NCBI RefSeq assembly: GCF_000718635.1
Contig: NZ_JOBF01000017.1
Location: 62,001 to 126,000 of the forward strand
Length of the DNA stretch: 64,000 nucleotides
DNA from: Streptomyces varsoviensis
GTDB taxonomy: Bacteria; Actinomycetota; Actinomycetes; Streptomycetales; Streptomycetaceae
Direction: 5' to 3'
Each line of letters begins with the position of its first letter. Position 1 is the stretch's first letter. The translations under genes and the position numbers were made by a program. Under the pieces are notes generated by a model. It made no database searches. It was not told where the DNA came from and saw only the letters and a program-made list of their open reading frames with translations. Of the stretch, positions 16,603 through 24,629 are shown one piece after another.

Positions 16603-18429
16603 TCACCTCCTCTTGGCCGCCTTGGCCGCCTTGGCCGCCTTGGCCGCCTTTGCTGTCTTGGTCGCCTTGGTCGCCTTGGTCGCCTTGGCGACGCGGGCGG
16701 GGCCGTGCTTCGGGGTGCCGCGCCAGGTGAAGACGTACTCGTTGGTGTCCTTGACGTGACGGACGGCCATGTGCGCCGGCAGCTTGTGTGCCGGGTCCCT
16801 GGTGAGGATCAGCCGGTCGTTCTGGGGGGCGCGGATGGCGAGGACGCCGCCGTTGCTGAGTTCGCGATAGGGGCAGCGGAGCTGTTTGACGGTGAGATGG
16901 ATCGGGATCTTCAGCCGGTTCTGGCCGTCGAACCTGATCCAGCCCTGGCCCGGCATGATCGACCGGATGTGGCGGTGGTTGTTCCGGTCCCGGTACGTCA
17001 GTTGCAGCTTCACCGGGCCGTCCTGCGGGTTGGCCTTCATGTCGGCGAATTTCAGGCGGACCTGGTCCGGCTCCGACGCCTCGGTCACGTGCATGAAGTA
17101 CACGCCCGGCGTTGCGGACGGGCTGGAGATGGAGGTGATCTTGATGCTGAAGCCGCCGGGCCGGCCCCCGGCCAGCAGCGTGGGGGCCTTCGCCCATCCC
17201 TTGTCCGCCCCGTCCCGTGCCGTGGTGGCGATCGCCGAGGTCCGCGGCCGTCCGCCGACGATGAAGCGCGCGGCCGTGCGGCCGATGATCCGGAACTTCA
17301 GGTCCGTGCCGCCCACCGGCTTGTGCCCGTCCAGCGCTTGGGCCCGCAGATGCCCGAACGACGTCTTCGCCTCGGCGGTGCGGTTCGTGTCGCCGTACGT
17401 CCGTACCGCCGACGGCTGCGCGGCCGTTTCCCGTACGACGGCGAGGCTGCGGTGCCCGTCGGTGGCGACGTGGGCGACCGGTCGGCCCGCGGCGCGCTTG
17501 GTGAGCCGCCACGCGCGCTTCTTGCCGTACGGGGAGTGGAGGAGGAACGTGCTCTTGCCCGTGACCGCCAGGAACTCCCGGTGTGCGGTGGCGATATGGC
17601 GGAACTTCCGCCCCGCGGCCTGTCTGCGGAGGGACTTGCTCGCCTTGGGGCTGGTGGAGACGTAGGTGCCGTCGCTGGCCAGCGCCGAACTGGAGGGGCC
17701 GCCGCTGATGCGGACGACGCGCTTGCCCTCGGCCTGCTTCAGGATCTCGCCGGACTGCGCCCCGGAGGCCATGAGGTGGCCGCCCTTGGCCAGGGCCAGA
17801 AAGCCGTGGCCGCCGGCGATCGAGGTCACCTTCTTCCCCCGTGCCTGGTCCATGAGGCACTTGGTCCATCCGGTCTCGCCGGCGAGGTGGAGTCTGCCGT
17901 CGTTCGTCAGCGCCAGGACCCCGCCGGGGGCGACGGTGATCTGGGTGATCTTGTGGCCTCGTGTCTGGCTGAGCAGGTCGGGCGCGGTGATCCGCCGCTT
18001 CGGGTCGGCGACGATCGGTCTGCCGGTGGCGGTCAGCGCCGCCATCACCCCGTCGGCGGTGGAGACTTGGGTGATTCTTCGGCCTCTGGACTGGCGCAGC
18101 ATGTCCGCCACGTCGGGTTCCCGGCCGGCGGCGAGGAGGGTGCCGTCCGCGGTGAGGGCGACGGCGGAGGTGTCGACGTCGAGCTGGGTGATCTTCCTTC
18201 CCTTGGCCTGCCGCTGGAGGCGGGCGGCCAGCGCCGCGGAGTCGCCGCCGGCGCCGATGAACCTGTCCGGGCCTTGCTGGTGGCGGGGGGCGTGCCGGGG
18301 CCCGGTGCCGGTGGTGGTGGCGGACTCGGGCGGGTGGGCGGGATCGGCGTGGACGGTGCTGGTGGCAAGGGGAGCGATGAGGGCGGTGACCAAGGTGGTG
18401 CCGACAGCGAGCCGCTGGCGATGATGCAT
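16603..18429 (-). CDS. secreted RCC1-like repeat protein with Lys/Ala histone-like tail
   Basis: This 608-residue protein starts at an ATG (18429) nine bases after AGGAG and has a signal peptide (RQRLAVGTTLVTALIAPLATSTVHA, about 4-28). Residues about 60-330 hold repeated units of about 50 residues of the form KITQ-x-D-x(n)-ALT-x-DG-x-L-x-AG, resembling RCC1/BNR-type beta-propeller blades. The C-terminal half is unrecognised. The last 30 or so residues are KATKA/KAAKA repeats, like actinobacterial histone H1-like tails, giving a very basic end. A secreted propeller with a polyanion-binding tail could adhere to cell-wall polymers or extracellular DNA; this is inference. It is monocistronic. Confidence 0.75.
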   Translation of the reverse strand: MHHRQRLAVGTTLVTALIAPLATSTVHADPAHPPESATTTGTGPRHAPRHQQGPDRFIGAGGDSAALAARLQRQAKGRKITQLDVDTSAVALTADGTLLAAGREPDVADMLRQSRGRRITQVSTADGVMAALTATGRPIVADPKRRITAPDLLSQTRGHKITQITVAPGGVLALTNDGRLHLAGETGWTKCLMDQARGKKVTSIAGGHGFLALAKGGHLMASGAQSGEILKQAEGKRVVRISGGPSSSALASDGTYVSTSPKASKSLRRQAAGRKFRHIATAHREFLAVTGKSTFLLHSPYGKKRAWRLTKRAAGRPVAHVATDGHRSLAVVRETAAQPSAVRTYGDTNRTAEAKTSFGHLRAQALDGHKPVGGTDLKFRIIGRTAARFIVGGRPRTSAIATTARDGADKGWAKAPTLLAGGRPGGFSIKITSISSPSATPGVYFMHVTEASEPDQVRLKFADMKANPQDGPVKLQLTYRDRNNHRHIRSIMPGQGWIRFDGQNRLKIPIHLTVKQLRCPYRELSNGGVLAIRAPQNDRLILTRDPAHKLPAHMAVRHVKDTNEYVFTWRGTPKHGPARVAKATKATKATKTAKAAKAAKAAKAAKRR

Positions 18430-18604
18430 GGCGGGGCAACTCCTTCGCATGGGGGTACGCGGGCACACGGGGGCGCGAGGTGAGCTGTGGCCGCCGCGCG
18501 TCGCGGCTGCCAGAGCCGGGGGGGTCCGTCACGGAACCCGCGTATTGATCATCGGCAGGTGCGTCGCCGCCGGGCCACCCTTGTACGCCCGTACGGGATT
18601 GGTG

Positions 18605-19015
18605 CTACGAGCACCGAAATCCCGAGCCGTCCGCCAGTGGAGTGGCGGTCCCGTTCTCCAGCGCCTCCCGGTGCGCGCGGGTGACCTCCATCATCCGGTC
18701 GAGCGTGTCCCGCGCCCGGAGGAAGTCGTCGATCTGGGCCGTGATCCGGTCGCGTTCGAGGGCCATCCGCTCAAGGGCCGCGTCGGAGTTGTGCGTACTC
18801 GGCGATTCGGCGCACGGCATGAGCTCGGCGATGGTGCGGCTGGAGAGGTTGGCCGCGTACAGCCCCTGGATGTACTGGACGCGAGCGACGTCGGCCGCCG
18901 CGTAGTGCCGGTGTCCGCCGCCGCTGCGGTCGCTGGTGAGCAGCCCCTGCTCCTCGTAGTAGCGCAGTGAACGCACGCTGACTCCGGTACGTTCCGCCAG
19001 CTCTCCGATGCGCAT
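18605..19015 (-). CDS. MerR family transcriptional regulator
   Basis: This 136-residue protein begins with the MerR winged helix: MRIGELAERTGVSVRSLRYYEEQGLL and then RHYAAADVARVQYIQGLYAANLSSRTI (residues 1-60), followed by a dimerising coiled coil (about 75-118). There is one Cys in the coil-start loop (MPCAES) and one near the end (FRCS). It is divergent from the Old Yellow Enzyme gene, and the shared region holds a dyad in a stretched promoter spacer, the classic MerR activation arrangement. The ATG at 19015 is the family start; an upstream ATG adds 14 non-conserved residues. A redox or electrophile effector is plausible given the target gene. Confidence 0.92.
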   Translation of the reverse strand: MRIGELAERTGVSVRSLRYYEEQGLLTSDRSGGGHRHYAAADVARVQYIQGLYAANLSSRTIAELMPCAESPSTHNSDAALERMALERDRITAQIDDFLRARDTLDRMMEVTRAHREALENGTATPLADGSGFRCS

Positions 19016-19093
19016 GGGCGCGGCTCCCTCCGTCGGTCTCCGGCGCGGTGCGGCCATGTGAGGGCTCTCACACGCGTCCGCGACGCCTTCGAC

Positions 19094-19124
19094 TTGAAAC
19101 TGACATGGATGTCAGATTTTAACG
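19094..19124 (+). promoter_or_regulatory. MerR-type promoter/operator upstream of the Old Yellow Enzyme gene
   Basis: -35 TTGAAA at 19094-19099 and TTAACG at 19119-19124 are separated by 19 bp, longer than the 17 bp optimum. The spacer holds the dyad CTGACATGGATGTCAG (19100-19115, 7-bp arms). The same layout and half-sites recur at 36380-36410 beside the second MerR gene. Confidence 0.75.
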
Positions 19125-19173
19125 TGGTCCCGCGCCCCACAGGAGCGGGGTGCGGTGCACGAAGGAGAAAACG

Positions 19174-20253
19174 ATGCCGTCCCTGTTCAGCAGCCACCAG
19201 CTCGGCGGGCTCACCCTGCCCAACCGGACCGTCATGGCCCCGATGAGCCGCGTCAGGGCCGCCGCCGGCGGACTGGCCACCCCCGCGATGGCGGTCTACT
19301 ACGCGCAGCGGGCCTCGGCCGGCCTGATCGTCTCGGAGGGGGTCCAGCCCAGCCTCGTCGGGCAGTCCAACCCCGGCACGCCCGGTCTGCACACCGACGA
19401 ACAGCGGGACTCGTGGCGGCAGGTGACCGACGCCGTGCACGTCAACGGCGGGCGCATCTTCGCCCAGCTCATGCACGGCGGCCGGGTCTCGCACCCGGAC
19501 ACCACGGGGTTCCAGCCGGTCGGGCCGTCGGCCGTGCCCGGCGAAGGCAGCGTCTTCACCCCGAACGGTCCGCGGCCCATGCCCGTGCCCCGGGCGCTGG
19601 CGACCGACGAGGTGCCGGAGCACGCACGCTCGTACGCGGACGCCGCCCGGCGCGCGGTCGACGCGGGCTTCGACGGGGTCGAACTGCACGGCGCCAACGG
19701 CTACCTGATCTCCCAGTTCCTGTCGTCCAACGCCAATCTGCGCGACGACCGCTACGGGGGCTCGGTCGCGAACCGCGTCCGGTTCGCGGTCGAGGCCGCC
19801 ACCGCCACCGTCGAGGCCGTGGGGGCCGCCCGTACGGGCATCCGCCTCTCGCCGGGCGGCGGCGGCATCTGGGGCGTGTGGGAGAACGACGCCGTCGAGC
19901 TGAACACCGCCCTGCTCGCGGAGCTGGCCCGCCTCGACCTGGCGTACGTGCATGTGACGGCCACCGCGGACGACGACGTACTCCTGCGGCTGCGCGAGGC
20001 GTGGCCCGGCACCCTGATCGTCAACCCGGCCGTGCCCGGCGGTCCCCGCCCGGCCGGACCGGCCGACGCCGACCGCTGGCTCGGCCTGGGCGCCGACCTG
20101 ATCAGCTTCGGCCGCGCCTTCCTCGCCAACCCCGATCTGGTCGAGCGGCTGCGTACGGGGCTGCCCATCGCGCCGGTCGACACGGAGACCTTCTACCAGG
20201 GCGGCGACGCCGGATACATCACCTACCCGGCCTATCGGCACGCGGTGGCCTGA
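19174..20253 (+). CDS. Old Yellow Enzyme family alkene reductase (FMN-dependent)
   Basis: This 359-residue TIM-barrel flavoprotein has the OYE landmarks LTLPNRTVMAPMSR (FMN loop, about 13-26), GRIFAQLMHGGRVSH (about 91-105), FDGVELHGANGYLISQFL with the His and Asn that contact the substrate carbonyl (about 168-185), NLRDDRYGGSVANRVRF, and DLISFGRAFLANPDL near the C-terminus. Such enzymes reduce activated C=C bonds using NAD(P)H and often detoxify electrophiles. The ATG at 19174 follows GAAGGAG at 19161-19167. Divergence from a MerR gene with an intervening dyad suggests induction by the MerR effector. Confidence 0.93.
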   Translation: MPSLFSSHQLGGLTLPNRTVMAPMSRVRAAAGGLATPAMAVYYAQRASAGLIVSEGVQPSLVGQSNPGTPGLHTDEQRDSWRQVTDAVHVNGGRIFAQLMHGGRVSHPDTTGFQPVGPSAVPGEGSVFTPNGPRPMPVPRALATDEVPEHARSYADAARRAVDAGFDGVELHGANGYLISQFLSSNANLRDDRYGGSVANRVRFAVEAATATVEAVGAARTGIRLSPGGGGIWGVWENDAVELNTALLAELARLDLAYVHVTATADDDVLLRLREAWPGTLIVNPAVPGGPRPAGPADADRWLGLGADLISFGRAFLANPDLVERLRTGLPIAPVDTETFYQGGDAGYITYPAYRHAVA

Positions 20254-20825
20254 CCCCGGGCCGCCCGGCCGGTTCTGTGCAGGCGGCGCGCGCGGCCCGA
20301 GCGGTCCATGGCATGGGCGCCGGCGCCGCCATGGGGCCGCGCCGCCATCGGGCCGTGCTGCCACGGGTCCCGCGCCGGCAAGGGGCCCGCGCCGCCACGG
20401 GTCCCGCGCCGAGATGGGTGCGCGCGGCGACGCGTGGGGCCGCGCCGCCCCCGCTGCTCGCGCCGACACAGGGCCTCGCGCCCGTAATTCACTCGGCGTA
20501 AGCCGCCTCGCATTTCGGAAACGGAGCGGCGGTTACCGGACAGATTTCGGTCTCACCCTGCGCTGACCAGCCAACTGCCCTCCGTAGGTAGGACCCTGGC
20601 CGACGTGCGTGGCGTTACTCCTGCGGCGTACGTGACGGGGGCGCACGAAACCTTGTTCGCGCGACTGGAAGTCGGTCTTGTGCACTCCCTCGCCGTGTCG
20701 GGATACTCGACGGCGCAACTTGGCATGGACGCGACCCCGGATCGGGGGCGAGTCCGTGTCGTACCCCCTCCGGGCCCGGGCACTACCCCACGAGCCGGGC
20801 CCATCCCCCCACTGGAGGTCAAGAG
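20254..20825. repeat. gene-free region with degenerate GC-rich repeats (about 20318-20450)
   Basis: These 572 bp have no supported gene. The first part (about 20318-20450) contains roughly six imperfect 18- to 20-bp copies of gccgccacgggtcccgc. The part nearer 20825 must carry the promoter of the downstream protease; GGAGG at 20814-20818 is its ribosome site. Confidence 0.55.
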
Positions 20826-21896
20826 TTGAAGCACCGTCGGATGCCCAAGCGGCGCGTAGCCCTCGCGGGAGCGGGCGTCGCCGTACTCGCGGCCGCGTCC
20901 CTGACCCTGCAGAACGCCAACGCGGCCCCCGGCCCCACCCCCGACACGCTGTCCGTCACGTCGGCCGGGAAGCTCGCCGGCGAACTCTCCGCCGGCCTCA
21001 AGGGTGACGCGGCCGGCTCCTACTACGACGCCAAGGCGAAGAAGCTCGTCGTCAACGTCCTCAACGAGAAGGCCGCGGACCAGGTCCGCAGGGCCGGGGC
21101 CGAGCCGAAGGTCGTCAAGCACTCGCTCGCCCAGTTGGAATCGGCCCGCAGGACGCTGGACGCGGACGCCGCCGTCCCCGGCACCGCCTGGGCCACCGAC
21201 CCGAAGACCAACCAGGTCGTCGTCACCGCCGACCGCACGGTCAAGGGCGCCGCGCTGTCGAAGGTCAGCAAGGTCGTCTCGTCGCTCGGCGACAAGGCGG
21301 CGCTCAAGAGAAGCGCTGGTGAGTTCAGGCCGCTGATCGCGGGCGGCGACGCGATCTGGGGCAGCAGCGCGCGCTGCTCCCTCGGCTTCAACGTCACCAA
21401 GGGCGGCCAGCCGTACTTCCTGACCGCCGGCCACTGCGGCAACGCGGTCAAGAGCTGGTCCGACCAGCAGGGCGGCCAGGAGATCGCGACCACGGAGGCA
21501 TCGACCTTCCCCGGCCGTGACTACTCCCTCGCGAAGTACACCGGCCAGACGGACCACCCGAGCGAGGTGAACCTCTACGGCGGTACGCAGAAGATCACCA
21601 AGGCCGCCGAGGCCACCGTGGGCGAGCAGGTCAAGCGCAGCGGCTCGACCACGCAGGTCCACGACGGCACGGTCAAGGCGCTCAACGCCACCGTGAACTA
21701 TCAGGAGGGCCAGGTCGACGGCCTGATCCAGACCGACGTCTGCGCCGAGCCCGGTGACAGCGGCGGCGCCCTCTTCGACGGCGAGTCGGCCCTCGGCCTC
21801 ACCTCGGGCGGCAGCGGCGACTGCTCCCAGGGCGGCGAGACCTTCTTCCAGCCGGTCCCGGAGGCTCTGAAGGAGTACGGGGCCGAGATCGGCTAG
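20826..21896 (+). CDS. secreted streptogrisin D-like serine protease (S1E family)
   Basis: The product is 356 residues: an N-terminal MKHRRMPKRR followed by a hydrophobic segment (about 11-27), a long propeptide to about residue 170, and a mature domain starting IAGGDAIW (about 186 residues). The catalytic triad reads as His203 (TAGHC), Asp232 (GRDYSLA) and Ser312 (AEPGDSGG). The long propeptide and N-terminus resemble streptogrisin D. The start is TTG at 20826, supported by GGAGG seven bases upstream and by the family-typical N-terminus; an ATG five codons later is the alternative. It is the second extracellular protease of this class in the window. Confidence 0.92.
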   Translation: MKHRRMPKRRVALAGAGVAVLAAASLTLQNANAAPGPTPDTLSVTSAGKLAGELSAGLKGDAAGSYYDAKAKKLVVNVLNEKAADQVRRAGAEPKVVKHSLAQLESARRTLDADAAVPGTAWATDPKTNQVVVTADRTVKGAALSKVSKVVSSLGDKAALKRSAGEFRPLIAGGDAIWGSSARCSLGFNVTKGGQPYFLTAGHCGNAVKSWSDQQGGQEIATTEASTFPGRDYSLAKYTGQTDHPSEVNLYGGTQKITKAAEATVGEQVKRSGSTTQVHDGTVKALNATVNYQEGQVDGLIQTDVCAEPGDSGGALFDGESALGLTSGGSGDCSQGGETFFQPVPEALKEYGAEIG

Positions 21897-21920
21897 CACC
21901 CGGTCCCGGTCCGCTCGACG

Positions 21921-21960
21921 CGGCCCCCGGACAACCCACTGACGGGTTGTCCGGGGGCCG
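21921..21960 (+). terminator. strong hairpin after the streptogrisin D-like gene
   Basis: There is a perfect 17-bp stem (21921-21937 with 21944-21960) and a 6-nt loop, 25 bp after the stop codon. It lacks a T-tract, as is common for Streptomyces terminators. Confidence 0.75.
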
Positions 21961-22043
21961 CGCGCGTTCCCCGAGTACGTACGCCGCGCGCGTTCCGAGT
22001 ACGTACGCCGCGTGCGTTTCCCGAGCACGTACGCCGCGTACGG
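21961..22043 (+). repeat. three-copy repeat with acgtacgccgc core
   Basis: Three copies of a 26- to 30-bp unit (cgcgttcc, then gagtacgtacgccgcg) lie between the protease terminator and the ECF sigma promoter. Confidence 0.75.
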
Positions 22044-22124
22044 CGCATCGTGTCGGCCCTGTGGCCGCCTGGCTCCGGTGCGTATCGCCGGCCGTCGCCG
22101 AGCAAGCCGACGAAAAAAACTGGT

Positions 22125-22151
22125 GGAACGATGAAACAGTTCGCCTCCGTT
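22125..22151 (+). promoter_or_regulatory. candidate ECF-sigma (possibly autoregulated) promoter
   Basis: GGAAC at 22125-22129 and CGTT at 22148-22151 are 18 bp apart, a layout close to GGAAC/GTT promoters of Streptomyces ECF sigma factors. It lies about 50 bp before the start of the sigma gene at 22201. Confidence 0.45.
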
Positions 22152-22200
22152 CGGCCAAGTACCGGGTGTAAGGGGATCACCAACCACCTTGGAGGCACGG

Positions 22201-22848
22201 GTGCCCCTGATACCCGAACGGGCCGCAGCGGCCCGACGACCGACGAGCCGGGCCGCCCCGCCACGGCCGGACGCCGCCGGCTTCGCGCTCTTCTACGAGG
22301 AGAACTTCGACGCCGTCCTCGGCTTCGTCACCCGGCGCACGGCCTGCCCGCAGGTGGCGGCGGACCTCACCGCCGACATCTTCGTCGCCGCGCTGGAGGC
22401 CGCCGGTCAGTACGACGCCAAGCGCGGGGCCCCCGCCGCCTGGCTGTACGGCATCGCCCGCAACGTCCTCTCCACGCATTACCGCGGCAGCGCCCGTGAA
22501 CAGCACGCGGTCGCCCGGCTCAACGGGCGGCGGCTGCTGGACGAGGAGGACATCGCCGCCCTCGACGAACGCATCGACGCCGAACGCGCCGCCCGCGAAC
22601 TGACCGAGCGGCACGCGGAGCTGATCGAACCGCTGCGCGCGGTCCTCGAACTGGTGGCCGTCGACGGCCTCACCCCGCGCGAGGCCGCACAGGCCCTCGG
22701 CCTCAACACCACGACCGTACGGGTGCGTCTGCACCGCGCCAGGCGCGCACTGCGCACCGCACACCCACCCGTCACCGACCGTACCGACCCGACCGGGCCC
22801 GCAACGAGCGCGGCCCGCGCAGAACGCACCCTGGAGGTTGTCTCATGA
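22201..22848 (+). CDS. ECF subfamily RNA polymerase sigma factor
   Basis: This 215-residue sigma-70-family protein has region 2 from FALFYEENFDAVLGFVTRR to AAWLYGIARNVLSTHYR (about residues 27-95; the core-binding and -10 recognition helices) and region 4 at LRAVLELVAVDGLTPREAAQALGLNTTTVRVRLHRARRAL (about 145-184) for -35 recognition. The GTG at 22201 lies five bases after GGAGG; a TTG inside the ribosome site is less likely. The stop overlaps the start of the next gene (ATGA at 22845-22848), which encodes a single-pass membrane protein, the classic sigma/regulator arrangement. Confidence 0.92.
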   Translation: MPLIPERAAAARRPTSRAAPPRPDAAGFALFYEENFDAVLGFVTRRTACPQVAADLTADIFVAALEAAGQYDAKRGAPAAWLYGIARNVLSTHYRGSAREQHAVARLNGRRLLDEEDIAALDERIDAERAARELTERHAELIEPLRAVLELVAVDGLTPREAAQALGLNTTTVRVRLHRARRALRTAHPPVTDRTDPTGPATSAARAERTLEVVS

Positions 22849-23417
22849 CCACGCCGAACGGATTCAAGAAGCAGCTCGCGGAGCAACTGTCGGCCATGGC
22901 CACCGCCCCCGCCCCTGCCGCGCCCGCCGCGTCCGTCCCCGCCCGCCGCCGGCGTACCCCGCTCGCCGTGGCCGCGGTGGCGGCCGTGGCCGCGGCGGTC
23001 GTCGTGCCGGCCGTGAGCGGCTCCGGCAGCACGCCAGCGTACGCCGTGAACAAGCAGGCCGACGGCTCCCTGATCCTCGACCTGAACCGCGCCGAGGGTC
23101 TGCCCGGACTCCAGAAGCAGTTGAAGAAGCTGGGCGTGCCCGCGGTCGCCCTGAAGGCGGACAAGAACTGCACCGAGGCTCCGCCCGCGGAGTACTGGGC
23201 CACCCAGTTCCACGCGCTGACCTCCGAGCCCGGCAAGGCCCGCATCCGGCCCGACATGATCCCGCACGCCGCGACCCTGCTCATCGTCGCGGAGTTCAAG
23301 AAGGACGACTCGGTCAAGTCGGTGGCCTACCGGCTCGTCAAGAAGAACAAGGTCCCCACGTGCGCCGTCCCGGGCATCGGTGAGGGCGTCCTGGACCCGT
23401 CCGTCAAGGTCGGCTGA
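22845..23417 (+). CDS. single-pass membrane protein coupled to the ECF sigma factor
   Basis: This 190-residue protein has a cytoplasmic N-terminal 38 residues, a transmembrane segment (TPLAVAAVAAVAAAVVVPAV, about 38-57) and an extracytoplasmic domain of about 130 residues with two Cys (KNCTEAPP and PTCAVPG) that could form a disulfide. Overlap with the sigma stop codon implies translational coupling and suggests an anti-sigma or sensor partner. However, the cytoplasmic part is short and lacks the HxxxCxxC zinc anti-sigma motif, so the anti-sigma role is an inference from context only. Confidence 0.75.
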   Translation: MTTPNGFKKQLAEQLSAMATAPAPAAPAASVPARRRRTPLAVAAVAAVAAAVVVPAVSGSGSTPAYAVNKQADGSLILDLNRAEGLPGLQKQLKKLGVPAVALKADKNCTEAPPAEYWATQFHALTSEPGKARIRPDMIPHAATLLIVAEFKKDDSVKSVAYRLVKKNKVPTCAVPGIGEGVLDPSVKVG

Positions 23418-23532
23418 CGCGTGTGCGGCGCCGCGAATGACCACCGCGGCGCCGCACGGCGGTCGACTGAGAATCGCTTCACCACGGGGCGGAAACCCGA
23501 TGCGCCGCGAGTAGTGGTCCCGGTGGCCGGCC

Positions 23533-24261
23533 CTACTCGGCGTCCTGTGCCTCGATCGCCTCGATGAGGTCGAGGTCGCGGACGCAGAAGCGGTGGTGCT
23601 CGAAGGTCTCGTTGAGCACCGTGCCGAGGCACTGCCGCACCGAGCGGCCCCGGGCGTACGGCGGCCACACATCGTCGTCGGGGACGGGCGCTCGCGCCGC
23701 GAGCCGCACGGCGGTGACCTCGTCGAGCCATCTCTCCAGCTCGGCGGCCTGTGCCTCACGCACGCTCACGATGTCGTCGAAGCTCGGATCGAGCGAGAGG
23801 TCGAGCCCGTGCGCTCCCCGGTAGGGCTCGACGGTCGTCCCGAGGCCCATCGGCGTGAACAGCTCCGTCGAGCCCAGGCAGCAGCGGCGGAACCACGAGT
23901 CGTGGACGAAGACCAGGTGGCGCATCGTCTGCACCGCCGACCACTCGCCGTTCACGCTGCGGCGCTCAATGCCGGGCGTACGGCGCATTCGCTCGACCGC
24001 GGCGGCCCACCCGGCACGCAACTGACGCCACGCCTCGCGCAGATCGGCCGGGTCCTCGGAGCGCATCAGCACCCGCACCGGATGACGCCGGTCGAGCTCT
24101 GCCTCGACGTACTCCATGACCTCGACACCGTTCACCACGAGGTTGGTGACGAGCCCGTCGACCACAGCGTCCTGCATGACAACGCCGACCAGGCGCGCCC
24201 CGGTCAGATCACACTCGCGGAACTCCGCACCACGCAAGTCCTCGTCAACGTACCGCGTCAT
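23533..24261 (-). CDS. DinB-like protein with pentapeptide-type N-terminus
   Basis: This 242-residue protein begins with DLRGAEFRECDLTGARLVGVVMQDAVVDG, a short pentapeptide-repeat-like stretch, and continues into a DinB_2 four-helix domain (about residues 75-230). The domain has NGEWSAVQTMRHLVFVHDSW and ETFEHHRFCVRDLD, where the spaced His residues would bind a divalent metal. DinB-fold proteins include thiol transferases such as mycothiol-dependent maleylpyruvate isomerase; the substrate here is unknown. The ATG at 24261 is chosen, with 24270 as an alternative. It is convergent with the sigma operon. Confidence 0.75.
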   Translation of the reverse strand: MTRYVDEDLRGAEFRECDLTGARLVGVVMQDAVVDGLVTNLVVNGVEVMEYVEAELDRRHPVRVLMRSEDPADLREAWRQLRAGWAAAVERMRRTPGIERRSVNGEWSAVQTMRHLVFVHDSWFRRCCLGSTELFTPMGLGTTVEPYRGAHGLDLSLDPSFDDIVSVREAQAAELERWLDEVTAVRLAARAPVPDDDVWPPYARGRSVRQCLGTVLNETFEHHRFCVRDLDLIEAIEAQDAE

Positions 24262-24491
24262 GCCCCGCATCCTAGATCCGACCACCGACAAGCCGGCTTC
24301 CCCGGCTTGATTCGGCCTCCCCAGCCACCCGCCGCGCGGGGCGGCTCGTAGCGGGGCACGTCGTCGCCGACCAGGGCGTCGAACCGGGGGCGGCCGGTTG
24401 TTACGGGCATAGTCGGCCCGGCAGCGTGGCGATCACGGCTCCCGGGCGGGCACACTGGCACGGCCGCCGCCGGAGCGTCGAGGGGGCTCGT

Positions 24492-24611
24492 GTGAGGGAC
24501 CGTGGGGAGCAGAACGGCCAGGTCGGCGGCGATTCGTCGAGTCCGGGCGACCCTGGTAACCCGGTGCCCGAGCCGAGTCCTGAAGAGCCCGACGATGACG
24601 ATGAGAAGTAG
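24492..24611 (+). CDS. short acidic peptide upstream of PIMT-like gene (candidate RiPP precursor)
   Basis: This open frame of 39 codons starts at GTG 24492, seven bases after GAGGGG, and ends 18 bp before the methyltransferase start. It has basic residues only near the N-terminus, a Gly/Ser/Asp/Pro middle (GGDSSSPGDPG) and a very acidic C-terminus (EEPDDDDEK). Peptide-plus-PIMT pairs are known from RiPP pathways that turn Asp into aspartimide. No homology could be tested, so this is a candidate coding sequence supported by its ribosome site, spacing and context. An upstream ATG at 24426 would give a 61-residue version. Confidence 0.5.
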   Translation: MRDRGEQNGQVGGDSSSPGDPGNPVPEPSPEEPDDDDEK

Positions 24612-24629
24612 CTGACGGGGGCCGGAGCG

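Noticed and set aside
24426..24491. Longer ATG-started version of the acidic peptide
   Set aside because: The extra residues are Arg/His-rich and there is no ribosome site at 24426; the GTG at 24492 has one.
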